From: Azolla caroliniana
Lineage: Eukaryota > Polypodiophyta
Direction of reading: 5' to 3'
DNA length: 64,000 bases
NCBI GenBank assembly: GCA_043228905.1
Contig: JBHGNT010000001.1
Span: 9,920,001-9,984,000, forward strand
A program made the position numbers and the translations under genes. The notes beneath the pieces were generated by a model. It ran no database searches. It worked only from the letters and a program-made list of their open reading frames with translations, and was not told the origin of the DNA. Of this stretch, positions 48,138 to 59,600 are shown one piece after another (positions within the stretch are counted from its first letter, which is position 1; each line of letters starts with the position of its first letter).

Positions 48138-50680
48138 ATGGACACACCACCACACAAAGAAGCCGACAAGATCATCAAAGAAATGGACACCGAGCTGATC
48201 ACGGAGAAAGCGATCCATGCACTAACAGGCCTTCCAAAGGGGGGCATCTATACTATTGACAACCCTACCTCCGAATAGCTCATCAAATACTTCGGCAAGT
48301 ATTCTCTAGCCACCAAGGGCTACAAGACATAGGGCGGAGAAGATATGTTATTCCGAGAAATTGCCCGTGTACTCCATGAATTCGGCCACGTATACCCTCG
48401 ACCCCCTGTTATGCCTCAGAACTTAGCAGGCTTGATCATCGCAACATACAAAGGGGTCAAGGTGGATTGGCCAGTGCTGATCGCCGACGGATTGTGTGCG
48501 GCTATTGAAACTGTAAGAGGTAAGGAAGCCAAAGAAGGCCGGAAAATATGGCATGTGGTGGCTCAGTGGCTCACCCTATTGGCGCCACCTGTCGAGCCCA
48601 TCCAGACCAAGAAACGGGGAAGAGTAACGGACGGCACCCCGAAAGCTGCTTCAAAGCGACAGCAGTTATTGGCCACCAAGACCACTAAGGGGAAGACAGC
48701 CGACACGGAGCAGGCGGCGAAGGAGCGCGCCATCCGGAAGCAGCCGACGGACAAGCAGGAGGAGAAACCGGCACAGCCCCTGAAGAGCACACTCCGCCGA
48801 CCGGTGCAGCAAGTAACGAACACCTTGGCGGTAAGAATGAATGCCGAGACTCAGGAGGAGGAAACGGAGGAAGAACCTACGGAGCACCTCCAGCGGCGGC
48901 CAAAGACGAGAACTGCAGAATCAGCTGGGAAGCGTTCGGACCCACAAAAGGATGGAACGCCTTTACCCCACACTGAGAATCCCACGCCAAGGGAGGAACC
49001 AGAACCGGTTCGGAAGGAACCAGTCTCAGAAGCCCCTACACAACAGGCAATATCGACGGGTCAGGAAATGGCAAGCCGCGAAACGCCAGCGCCGGTAAGG
49101 CATGTGCCACCTTCCTCAGCCGGCCAAGAACAAGCAGAACAAGAGCGGGCAGCCGAAACACAACCGGAACCCGAACGGCCAAGTGGTCAGCAGGCAGAGC
49201 CAGAAGTGCAGCTCGACGCAGTTAGGCGGGACCGGCCACTGGCAAGTGAACGCATCAGCCAACCCTCCGTGCAGACGCAACAACAGGGTACTGGCAGCTA
49301 ATGGCTCTGGTGGATAGGAGAGCAGGTTGCCGGAGTGATACTGTATGTAGAGGCTGAAGAACGAGCGCAGATGGAACGGTTGCTAGTCACAACCGATGAA
49401 CTAGAGACGACCCGGTCAAGGATCCGGTGCCTTGAACAAGACTTGGATCGGGTCATAGAAGACATGGCCAAAATGTCCTTAACCGCAACATAGATCCAAG
49501 CCCCGGTGACTCTGGTGGATGTACAAAATAAAGAAACAACCATGCTTGTACATACAAGACCCCGGAGACAGAAACCGTCCTGGAGAAAGATGCGGCGCAA
49601 GCCCAAGAGCTTTCCGAATTAAGGGACGAACTTGCCGCATAAGAAGCACTATGGAGCCGCGAACGAGAGTTGAAGAAAGCGGCAGAAGAGGAGTTAAAGA
49701 AGACTGTTGAAAACCTCCGCCGGGCAGAAGAAAATCTGCGGAAAGGGCATCAAGCTTACAACCGGCTAAAGGAGGAAAAAGAAAAATTGTTGTAGGAGAA
49801 GGACAAGCTACGACAGATGATGGAAACGGAAATCGAAAGACTGAAAGAAGAACTCCATCAACAAAAGGATCGAGAAGACTGCGCTCGCCAGCAAATCAAC
49901 CAGAGGCTGAAGCAGAAGACAGAGGACTTCGACCACCTGCACCGGAACTTTAAGAGCTTGGACATGGAGCATAAGCAACATCAGGAAAAGAATGGCCGAG
50001 CTCCGCCAGGAAGTTGATAGGGCCACGACGGCACTCACCGACGAACGGGCTGAGAATACAAAGCTATTGGAGGAAGTGGCGAGGGACCGGATGGAGCTCC
50101 ACAAGCAGCACCATGAAGAAAAGGAGAGGGCGACAATGGTGTTACAGAGGTTGCAAACAACCTATCAAAGTCAATTGTCGAATTATAGGGAGCAGGAGGC
50201 GGACACGGTCAGAATCATCAAGCAATTGAAAGAGGAGCGACAAGCCGTAGAGAACAAATCACAGATGGGAATGGAAGATTTCCCCGCCATAAAGGATGAG
50301 CTGGCAGAAGATTTCACGGCTCTGGCAGATGAGCAATTGGTGCAGGTCCAACAACTCATAGCTCAACTGGACAAAGATCGGATGGATGCTCAAATCCAGT
50401 TTGAGAGCTATGAGCGGTCCCGGCTTAGGGAAGAAAAAGAAGGGCAGGCGGCAATGGTCAACCTCAATGATGAGGAACCATCGCCAGCATAAGGAAAAGT
50501 CAAACAGAAACAACTCCGACGGAGGAAACAACGAAGGAAACGTCGGTGCCAGAGCAACAATCGGAGTCACAGCCAGAGTCGGAGTAGCGACAACAACAAC
50601 AACAGATTCCCGTCGAGCCATTGGAAACTCTGGAGCAAAGAATTCTAGACATTTTGGACGAAGAGTAACAGGGCTGGATA
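48138..50680 (+). pseudogene. Gypsy 3' accessory coding region: globular N-terminus, Pro/Glu-rich middle, long coiled coil
   Basis: Not a standard retrotransposon domain. ATG 48138 opens a frame (MDTPPHKEADKIIKEMDTEL) interrupted by TAG 48276 and TAG 48330 and then open to TAA 49299-49301. Its start (about 48138-48590) looks globular (MLFREIARVLHEFGHVYPRP, WPVLIADGLCAAIETVRGK). Residues encoded at about 48600-49290 are Lys/Glu/Pro/Gln-rich and disordered-looking. After the TAA the coding signal continues through several stops and at least two frame changes as a long coiled coil: 49340-49490, 49620-50015 (METEIERLKEELHQQKDRED) and 49992-50492 (open, MAELRQEVDRATTALTDERA). It ends in a Gln/Glu-rich tail near 50680. 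Some plant Ty3/gypsy lineages (Tat-like) carry extra frames beside pol, so the idea is known, but I do not recognise this protein. Confidence 0.65.
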
Positions 50681-50722
50681 GTGGATTCGACGTACAAGGT
50701 ACTGTCCCACGGGCGTGCCATG

Positions 50723-51172
50723 TGTTACCCGGCCGACAAAGGAGCTAGAAGATGTCCAGACCAAGAGTGTGAAAAGGGGAATTGTTATTTAGGAATCTGT
50801 TGTAATTATTAGTCTTAATATATTAATATGTGGACGGACGAACCGAATCGGTATGCCGATCTGGATCCGGACCGATCCCGAATAGGTGCCGGTTGGCACC
50901 GTTTTGTACTTCGCACCGGTGACCTATATAAAGGCCCGGTTACAATGTAGTCATCAACGGAGAGTAATATAAACCTTTTGTTTAATCATTAAGTATTGTT
51001 CACCGTTCTGTGCTTATTGTATATCTTACGCGTGTTAATGACATATTACTAAGTAACCGATTAAGGTCCAATTAAGCGTTGTGTCGTAAGTTATCTCGCC
51101 ATAACACCCTTTGGTGAAGTGTCTTAAGTGGACACCCTGTGTTAGGCTGTTGTCCGGCCCTAAGGATTAACA
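50723..51172 (+). repeat. Gypsy 3' LTR
   Basis: 450 bp; partner of 41704-42153. Confidence 0.93.
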
Positions 51173-51177
51173 CATAC
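51173..51177. repeat. Right target duplication of the nested gypsy element
   Basis: CATAC, as at 41699-41703. Confidence 0.9.
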
Positions 51178-52528
51178 GACCTTCTCGTCGGTCATGAGCT
51201 ACGACTTGATTGCCTCTTTCGATGAAGCATCCGTCATTATTGAAGTGTACTTGCATTCCTTGTTCGACAATCTGGCCAACTGAGACTAGGTTTTTCGTGA
51301 TGGTGGGGACATGCAACACGTTCTTGAGGTAGGTTTGTTTGCTGTCGTTTCCGAATGGAACGTTCCCGATATGTTGTATGGGGTGAGTTGTGTCATCTCC
51401 TGTTTCGACATATCCGGGACGCTCGGGCTTCCGAAGTTCCCAAAACCAATCTTCATGGGACGTCATGTGATTAGATGCTCCCGAATCAACAAACCATACC
51501 CTGTTCGGAGTGGAAGCGGTTGTTGACGCAAGTGCAGACATTGAGTGTGCTTCGTGCGTCATTATGAACATTGCACTGCGGTCGCCGTAGTCGGAGTTCA
51601 TGGCGTAATTTGTTAGTTGTCGGCCTTGCTCACTCTTCTTCTTCCGACACTCCTCTTCGTAGTGGCTGGGTTTTCCGTAGTACCCGCACTCAACTGAGTT
51701 CCTACGGTTGCTTGGTCCGGCGTGATGACTCCCCCTTCCATCGAACTCTCTGGGGCCGTTTCTGTCCACTTGCCATTGGTGGAAGTTACGATGTTGATTG
51801 TGTCAACCTTGGCCGTATTGGCCTCTCCTGCCGCGACCGTGTCCTCTTCCTCCATCGAAGTTCGAATATAGCATTTGTCCTTCGTGTGTGTTGTTCCTTT
51901 GACACACGTGATTCTCTTCGACCAGCAATAACGATTGGAGATCAAAAAAGGAGGGAGGAATCTCTCTCGCGAGAACGACCGATCTTATTGCGCCAAATCG
52001 CAGTGTTAAGCCACCGAGGCATATCTGCACCATTTATTCGTCGTCAATGCTAACATTGATCGATCCAAGGGCATTGCACAACTCCTTAATCTTTAAGGTG
52101 TAGTTGTCGATTGACATGTCCCTTTGTTGAAGATTGTTCAACTCCTGTCGAAGTTGAAGCTTTCGTGCAGCCGTATTGGCTGCGAAAATCTTCTTGAGGT
52201 TTTCCCACGCCTGCTTCGGCGTTTTTGCCTCTCGAATGTAGCCAAGCATGTGATCATGAACGCATGATGCAAGGCAATACAACACACGGCTTGAGGCCTG
52301 CTCCCAAGCAGGATAGTCAGCGTGTGTTGGGTTGGGTTGTGATTCGTGAGCTCCTTCGATGTAGCTCTTGTAGCCTTGTCCGACAAGGTATTGATGCATC
52401 TTGTATTCCCAAGATGCAAAGTTCATTCTGTCGAGCTTCTTGGTAGGAAGAGCGCTTCCCATTTGAGTGTTCATGGTGATTTCTTCTCTGTGGACGAGCT
52501 GGTTCTGTTGATCGTCGGCATGCAGCAT
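51178..52528 (-). pseudogene. Copia gag and protease, broken
   Basis: One - strand frame starting at ATG 52526-52528. A UBN2-type gag comes first (LDRMNFASWEYKMHQYL, RQELNNLQQ). TAA at 52034-52036 interrupts it. Gag resumes (MVQICLGGL, FFDLQSLLLVEENH, RGHGRGRRGQ) and TGA follows at 51803-51805. Then come the zinc knuckle and an aspartic protease with VDSGASNHMT near 51490. The knuckle reads C-GY-Y-GKPS-H-YEEE-C: the second Cys of CX2CX4HX4C is Tyr. The frame is cut at 51178 by the nested gypsy element, inside the segment between protease and integrase. Confidence 0.9.
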
Positions 52529-52560
52529 AACACAATCGAATAGGCTTAATCAGGCAACCA

Positions 52561-52575
52561 CTCACTCTGATACCA
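52561..52575 (-). other. Copia primer binding site
   Basis: On the - strand directly after the 5' LTR: TGGTATCAGAGTGAG, matching the usual plant copia site complementary to initiator tRNA-Met (TGGTATCAGAGC). Confidence 0.85.
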
Positions 52576-52880
52576 TGTAAAGAAATGAGGCAAGAGTGGT
52601 TGTAATGCAGCGGAAGATGAATGTGTGTGTGTGTCTCAAGACAGAGTGAGAGAGAGTGAGAGAGAGAGATCTCTTAAGACAGAGATAGACAAAACTGTAT
52701 ATTAACCAAAATTACATCAAAGCATAAGACATCCAACAACAACAACTAAGTTACAAGGGGTTGGTTTAAATACCAATTGAGCTAGGGCAAGTGCCCTTTC
52801 TACTATTTACAAAACTAGCCTGGTATGTCCATGAGCTAGTGTGAAACCTATCTATGGGAAGTTGAGTTTGATTCTCAACA
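52576..52880 (-). repeat. Copia 5' LTR
   Basis: 305 bp, TG...CA ends; partner of 38350-38656. Confidence 0.93.
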
Positions 52881-52885
52881 GATTT

Positions 52886-55570
52886 AAATTTTCCCTTTTT
52901 CTTCTTCTTCCAACAACCATTTAGATTAGAATCCTAACTTGTTGTAAAACTTGACTTATCCGCCCTTCTCTCCGAAGCATGACAACATAAGGCAACCCCT
53001 CGAGACTGAATAATGACTCTTGGAAAATGCAACACTCCAATGGATGACTTGTGTTGGTACTTGGGAAAACTTGATTCACACCCTTGTGTTCCAAATTCCC
53101 CAATTCACCTTCTATTGAGCCTCTAAGCAACTAGTTAATACAACCACTTTCAAATGAACCACCCCTCACCTTCTACACTTTCCACATTGATTTCTTGTGG
53201 ATGTTTTGTTGTAAAATCTCCCTCAAGGAGATTTGTTGTCTCTTCTATGTGATGTATCAACATCCGAACAAAGGATTTTCTAAGTTCATAATCATTTCTT
53301 GCAAGTTTCGTGAAGATCTCAAAACAATTAACTTTTCCACATTGTGTAAGCCAATGCATACTGTGAAGTCAATTTTTGCTGTAAGAAGAGACCCCGGCAA
53401 ATACATCGAATACTAAGCTCTATAAGAATAAAGCACAATGTGAAAGGCTCAAGAGTTAAGAGAAGAAGAAAATTGAAGGGATATGAAGTTAGAGGTGTTT
53501 TCCAAAAGTATAAAAAGCAAGAGAAAAGATAGAAGGAAAAAAATACATAATAAGGTAGAGAAAAAAGCTCATCACTTCTGCATCTCTTATCCAAATTTCA
53601 AAAAAAAAGATTCATAAGAAAGCTAATAAAGAGAGCTTTCTTTATGATAAATTTAGAAACATAAAATAGAAATAATGATATGAAAAATGTATCACATAAT
53701 CTCGAGCATATGTAAAAGAAAAGAAAAGTAAAAAGCAAGAATAACGCTACTAGAAACCTATAAATATGAGGGTATTCTTAGCAATAGGGGGAGGATAGAT
53801 TATCTACAAGAAGAAGGGAGAAAGCATAAGAGGATTATAAGAAGCTTAGTAGAAGAAAGGGTGAAGCAAGAAATACTTTTTTGTCTAATATTATATTTAA
53901 GTTGTTATTTGGTTTTTGTTACTCTTAGAGTATAAGAGTATTGTATTCTTTTCTAATTAGTATATTGAAGCGTTCTTTTTCCTCCTCTCTTCTCTATCAT
54001 TTTTCTCTATCTCTTCATCACATACCAACACCCCCGAGGACTTTGTTGATTGGGTTCTCAACATGGATCACACTCACCTTGATTGTCACCACCAAGTCTT
54101 TCCCATGGATGAAGTATTACACTTTCACAATGTGGTTCAATGCACCATCTACCTCAACATCGACCACTCCACCATTGATTGCACATTAAGCAAGCAATGT
54201 ATCTGTGTCATTATTGAGTATATACCATCAAACATTATTAATATAATTGATTGCACAACGAAATATCCATCGTCTCAAACTAGTTACTGATTCCTACTTC
54301 ATAGAATCACCCCCACAAAAGCGTATGCTAGACATATTGTCTTTGGATAATGCTCAAGACTATGACTTAATTGACCACTAAAATTACCAAGACGGTGAAC
54401 TTGATGATCATGATGTTGAGATGGACGGTGACTGAATCGGCTCTCGCAACTATCGTGACACACGCCGACAATATCACTGTAATGATCATTGGAATTTCCA
54501 TGCACCCAACTAGTTCAACCACCAAGATTATTACAAAGACTATAACTTGGTGAGGTAGTATGTCCGTGAAGATTGTGGATGCTACCTAAACGCCCCACCA
54601 TAAAAGCAAGATCCTCATGTGTAAAATGAGAACCATGCTCAACACTCTAATGATCTCACGTGCAACTAACAAGGTGTCGTCTTCACTAGAACCAAGTAAT
54701 TAAGGGCAACTCTCAAGGTCCCTCTTCACTCGAACCCTTCCTCCATGTCAACAATATGCAAACCTAAATCCACTCAAAGACAAATCATGTTTTGGAATTG
54801 TAGATGATACCCATGGAATAAAGACTCTAGATTCAGTTTTTTGGATAAAGATTATGTTGAACATGAGCAGGTTGAAGAAGTATTGAAATGGTTCATAACT
54901 ATGACCTGTGAGGGCTTGTTTCCGAATACAACTACCTTTGTTGTTGTCTATGGATATTGATACCTTGCAATGTGTCTATGGAATAGCTTGCAATTACTGG
55001 ATTGTTTTCTCTACTTTGCAGTACATAGATTTGTTTCCTCAGCCATTGTCTTACACAAGACGGGCTTGGGGAAAAAATACTTTATATGTTGTAATCGATA
55101 TGACCTTTTTATATAACTAATGGAAGGATATTTTGTTTTGGAAAAATAAAATAAAATAAATAAAGACTCTAGATTAAGTGGTGTTGGTCAACGGATCAAT
55201 ATTATATTTTTGGTTGAAACATGGAAAAACGAAGCCAAGTGTATACCTAATATTGATGATAAAATCTACCCATACTTGCATTAGAATAAATATTAGGCTA
55301 TGAGTAGAGGAATGTATTGACTATGATGATGAGGAAAGCTATACATGAGTATATATATGATAAATACAAAAGACATATGTATATGGGTTGAAGTAACACT
55401 ATCTAAAGATTAACTTTATTTGACATCTTGACATTGTAGGATACATTTGATACGTAAAAGAGCTATTTTCTTTATTTGAGGGAGATCTAGAACACAAACC
55501 TTCCCATTTGTTAGAAAAGTAAAACTTCAACTTCAAGGTTATGTGATTTTAATCGTATCATTAAATTATT
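52886..55570. other. Intergenic, nothing firmly recognised
   Basis: AT-rich DNA. A + strand frame at 54063-54290 (75 codons) has a composition reminiscent of retrotransposon gag, but this is too weak to call. No LTR pair was found. Confidence 0.4.
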
Positions 55571-55579
55571 AAACTTCCC

Positions 55580-56470
55580 CAAGTTATCATTTAAAGAAAT
55601 TTCCATCGATGTATTTCCCATGAAATTGATAAAACATATCATATTTTAACTCAATGAAGTTAAGCATGCTAACCTCATGAACATCAATAATTGTGTTCAT
55701 TGAAACTTGGGGATAACAAATGGAAGCTTGAAGCCTTGGAAAGTATTTTAAAGACTGATAGTTTGTGTGAGTCATTACCACAAAACAATTTTCATATAAA
55801 TAATGTCTCAAAGTCATACGCACATGATTGGCTACAAGAATTTTCTTTTCTTGAACAAATACTAACATTGAGTATAGTCAAGGTTCTTACTCTCGAAACC
55901 AATAAGTTTTCCATTTTAGTTTAACAGACTTATGCGTTTAACGTTTTAAAATACCAGCAAATGGCATAGTCAATTGGCAAAAAATTACGAGGAGATTTCT
56001 ACAAAAAACCTATTTAAAGTCAAAACTAATGAATGAACAAAGTTCTTGGATATTATGAGGAATAGGCTTAAGTTTCCCTTTCTTGATTTAAGAAGAATCA
56101 ATTTGGACACCTTGATTGGTAAATAAATGTTTTAAGTGATCTTTTGAAAAAGTCACATGTTGATGTTTTGGCATAAAATGTTTGTTACCACAATGTTTGT
56201 AGAATAATCTGAACATGAATGTAATGTTCATCCTAAGCATGGCTATAAATGAGAATATCATCCAAAAAAACGATGACATAATGATCAATTTTATCCCAAA
56301 AGTGTCATTATTTTCTTGTAAAAAATAGATTGAAGCATTAATCAATCCAAGTGGCATGACTAAAACTTCATAGATCATCATGGTGAGTATAAAATGAAAT
56401 TTAAGGAAAATCCCCTTCACCAAATCTTATTTCATGGTTGAAGATCACATTTGGTAAAGTTTTGATCACC
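55580..56470 (-). pseudogene. Decayed Ty3/gypsy reverse transcriptase/RNase H relic
   Basis: On the - strand, 56423-56090 reads as a gypsy RT with YEVLVMPLGLINAS (the VMPFGL-NAP motif), a degraded catalytic stretch, and HLKHLFTNQGVQID in place of YLGH-IS--GV--D. Further down, 55790-55720 gives RHYLYENCFVVMTHTNYQSLKYF, which matches the RNase H RHYLLG-F---TDH-SLKYL segment. Stops and shifts are frequent. The RT type (LVMPLGLINA, H-SLKY) differs from the other two gypsy copies in the window. LTRs not found. Confidence 0.72.
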
Positions 56471-56930
56471 TTGCAAAAGTTTAAGAGAGTTGGCATTGGA
56501 AAACCTCACCTTCTTCACTTCCTTCCTAGATTGTGGGAGAAAAATAAAATGTTTATGTGGCTTGGGATTTTGCACCAAAATTTTCATTGAGATTGTCGCA
56601 TAATAGTTCAGTGGTTAAGCGTCAATAACTTGGAAACGGAATTTTGAATGCCCTCTCCTACCAATTACTCAAATAGTAACCCTAGAAATTCCCAACTGAG
56701 GAAAAATGAGTTTTTCATAATTTTCACTCAAGTGTACATACGTGGTGTGGGCTCTTCGTTTCTTAAACTTGCATATTAAATCACCATGGTAATTATAAAT
56801 CTTGCATATTATAATAATAAGTTTTGAGGTAAGTGAATTCAAATTTTCAACAAGTTCTTAAAACAAATGAACCTTTTAACATAGGGTTAGAAGAGATTAG
56901 GGCAAGAAGGAAATGGAGAGAGACGTTTAA

Positions 56931-56963
<33 letters not shown>

Positions 56964-57000
56964 GATATCCTGTCATTAATAGAAACAATTTACAAGATTT
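56471..57000. other. Intergenic between relics, with (TTA)n microsatellite
   Basis: 56931-56962 is a TTA/TAT microsatellite of about ten units. The rest is AT-rich; the upper part could be more of the gypsy relic. Confidence 0.5.
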
Positions 57001-57007
57001 TAAACCT

Positions 57008-57400
57008 CTATGTGATTGGCCAGGGAAACAACCATTTCGACGGCTGAAAATGCCAATAAGGAGTGTTGTTATTGGATGTCAAGAATGGAGTAGTTGTCCA
57101 TATAATAAGAAACTCACTTCGTTGAGCAATTTTAGCCTTAGAATCTCCAACTATACCATCCCATTGACCCTTCAAAATATGAACTATGTCTAACCAAATG
57201 TTCAAACCCACTTCAGCTGGTGGTGTTTTAAGTTGATGGAAAATGAGAGAACACCTAGCCTTCCAAATGTGATATACAATGGTACTACTCAGTATCTCCC
57301 ATACTGGCTGGACTTCCTTCCTTACTCCTGAAAACTGTAATGATAGTAATGGTAATGTATGAACACTGCCATATTTAGTGTAAAATCCAACAAGAGATGT
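57008..57400 (-). pseudogene. LINE-like (non-LTR retrotransposon) C-terminal relic
   Basis: A - strand frame open from about 57390 to a stop near 57008 reads VWEILSSTIVYHIWKARCSL and VGLNIWLDIVHILKG. This resembles the region after the zf-RVT finger of plant LINE ORF2 or related reverse-transcriptase genes (W--L---T-WHIWKAR). No reverse-transcriptase core was found. The DNA up to about 57840 is similarly decayed and may belong to it. Assignment rests on one motif. Confidence 0.4.
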
Positions 57401-58289
57401 TTAAGTTTCAGCATAAGGGTTCTAAAATCAACTAGGTCTCCTTGGTCTTGTAGGTCTCCCACATGCCCTCATGATTTGCAATGTGATGATTCCATTTGTC
57501 GGTAAAGCCTAGGCCTTTGAATCTCAACACTTGCCAAACCCCACAATGAGCTCTCTTGCTCATTATATAGCTTCTTGGAGTCCTCTTGATAGATAAAAAT
57601 AGTATTAGCTTTCCCTTTCGAACATGAACTTGTCCTTATCCTTGTATGACACTTGTTTTTGGCAACAAGTTTGCAATTGTACATTTATTACATCCTTTCC
57701 AGCATCATTTATACATAACAACTCTTCTTTTTTCCTCCATTTCCTAGCAAGTTTTTGAACCCTTTGCCTTATTATTCTAGTCGTTAACTCTAACCATTTT
57801 AAGTTGAACGTTTTTGTATTATTAATTTTTCTTTCATTAGTCACTTTGACAAGAATTTCGACCTATTGTAAAACTTAACTTTTCCATGCTTTTCTCCCTT
57901 CACACATGCCACTACAATGATAGATTTTATTAACCTTTCAATGTGAATTAAGTTTCATTAGAAATCCATTAGTTGTTTTTTATATAGGAAAGTTTTTCCT
58001 AATCAACAATCATATGTTGCTTTGTTCGAACAACTTGTAACTAGAATTATGATGTAGAATGATAACTAATTGATGGTAGGTCAGCTTTATTGTAATAATT
58101 GTTCATAACTAATGAAAGGATATTTTCCAGGAAAGAAGAAGAAGAATATGATGTAGAATTCTATCCATAGACTTCTAATGAATGGTTCACAACCTTACCT
58201 TGGGTTTCTAAATCAATCTCTTCCACCATTCCTTGTTTTACATTATATGAGACCATTTTAGGGATCCCACTTTTGCCAACAATCATTAG
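57401..58289. other. Intergenic, nothing firmly recognised
   Basis: AT-rich. It may include upstream parts of the LINE-like relic (a - strand frame at 57605-57844 is Lys/Arg-rich), but no family is evident. Confidence 0.4.
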
Positions 58290-59460
58290 TTATAAGGGTT
58301 AGCTCAAAATGCCCATTCAAAATTCAATGTGTCATACCATCAAGTGGATGATAAACTTTGTTCTCTTTTACTCCCCCTCAAGCTCAACAAATCAATAGGA
58401 AGCATGCCAATCACCATAAAAAGATCATCCAAGTTTGTCTGCTCCAAGAGCTTTTGCAATATATCTTTTGTTTGACTATTGGTTTGGAAATTTTGGAAAT
58501 TGGTCTCTCTAGTTTCTATCTATTCTTGGATCTAGTGGTAATACACCTCAATGTGCTTTATATGTGCATGCACCGATGTGTTCCATACAAGATGTTGTCG
58601 AAAACAGTCTTATAATGGACATATTCACATTGCCCCTACGGACAAATTAGGATAGGGTATTCTTGTAAATAACATAAACGGCAGTTCCCCTAGTTTGGTT
58701 AGTATATAACCAACTTTGTAACTAGTTTGAAGGGGTTGCCATTGCTCATTCGTTTGGATAATACATAGTTTGTATTTTGTGCCTCTTTGTCTCCATCTCT
58801 CTCTCTCTTCTTGCACTTGTCTCAGACTGTATCATTCTTGATTCTACCTTCACACTTGATTGTCTATTAGCATACACTATTGCAGTCATCTTTTGATGAC
58901 AATCTACCTCCAACACATGTATGTTGTGTAGGCCACAATAGAGTCACACTAGATTGTTGATCAAAATGTTGAAGTCATTAAGAATTTTCTTGAGTCAAAC
59001 AACTTCGCAAATGACAACTATTTGAGCCCCTAAAATCCACCTTCATGCTTGATAGAGCCACAATTGGTTGCTTTAACTTTGTTGCTGAAAGAGAGAGTGT
59101 CACTTCCCAAGGAGAAAGCAAAACCTGATTTCAATAACAAATTTGTTCAACTCCTGGCTTGATTGATATTCACGTTGCCCTTCAAGTTGGATCGGAAGTC
59201 CTACTTCATAGAAGCTGCCAATGTCCACACTGTCATGTCACCTAGATGCCACTCACTTATTACAATCTAAATGCTCGTTGCATGATTTGGGTAAGGAGGT
59301 CGGGCGTGTAATTAAGGTTGTGGTGTGAGAGATCGACTTGGAAGTTGCAACTCAACATTCCAAATTTGACCAATAAGTTCAAGATATAATGAAATTGGGA
59401 GGGCAAGATTGTACGAATGGCGAGTAGTAGACGAGAGACTTCACTTTCTTGATGGAGACG
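58290..59460 (-). pseudogene. Decayed Ty1/copia relic (RT end and RNase H), interrupted by an LTR-like insert
   Basis: On the - strand from about 59400: FHYILNLLVKFGMLSCN (the copia RT segment before the RNase H), then KQPIVALSS near 59030, matching KQPTVALSSTEAEYRG. Beyond an insert, HIKHIEVYYH near 58555-58580 corresponds to the RNase H end TKHIEVHYHFIRE. The tail tactccccctcaagctcaa (58371) matches the equivalent place of the intact copia element (tactccccgtcaagctcga, 38792). Stops throughout. Confidence 0.7.
58593..58915. repeat. Possible solo LTR inside the copia relic
   Basis: 323 bp with terminal inverted repeat TGTTG...CAACA splitting the RNase H relic between CDN-like and TKHIEV-like parts. 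It contains a TATA-like agtatataacc (about 58699) and a downstream pyrimidine-rich segment. The flanking pentamers CAAGA and CATGT match at only 3 of 5 positions, so a target duplication is not demonstrated. Confidence 0.4.
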
Positions 59461-59600
59461 AAAGCGGTATCCCATAATTACTAGGTTTTGAACATACAAA
59501 GGAGAACTAATGTGTGTGTTGGTCATAGAAGATGAAGAAGAATAAGAAAAGAAACCTTTGTGTTGTAGTGAAGGCTGAAACGACAAGAAGACAAGAAAGA

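Larger units (their letters stand above)
41704..51172 (+). mobile_element. Ty3/gypsy LTR retrotransposon nested in the copia element, 9,469 bp
   Basis: LTRs of exactly 450 bp at 41704-42153 and 50723-51172 (TGTTAC..TTAACA) with the 5-bp target duplication CATAC at 41699-41703 and 51173-51177. The site is inside the copia gag-pol frame. By hand alignment the LTRs differ at about 15 of 450 positions (about 97% identical), mostly transitions. Order on the + strand is gag, protease, reverse transcriptase, RNase H, integrase (the Ty3/gypsy order), then an extra 3' coding region. Base composition is clearly more GC-rich than the flanks. Many nonsense codons and frameshifts make it non-autonomous. 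No obvious polypurine tract was found before the 3' LTR, and the primer site after the 5' LTR (tttttggcgaccac) was not matched to a tRNA. Confidence 0.95.
38345..52885 (-). mobile_element. Ty1/copia LTR retrotransposon, split by a nested Ty3/gypsy element
   Basis: The LTRs are 38350-38656 (3' LTR) and 52576-52880 (5' LTR), both starting TGTAAAGAAATGAG and ending GATTCTCAACA. They are flanked by the 5-bp target duplication GATTT (38345-38349, 52881-52885). Without the nested insertion the element is about 5.06 kb. On the - strand the order is gag, zinc knuckle, protease, integrase, reverse transcriptase, RNase H, the copia order. The frame carries several nonsense codons and one frameshift, so the copy is dead. 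By hand the two LTRs differ at roughly a dozen bases plus three small indels. Confidence 0.95.

Noticed and set aside
54063-54290. Possible retrotransposon gag fragment
   Set aside because: Only a vague resemblance, no knuckle, protease or LTR nearby.
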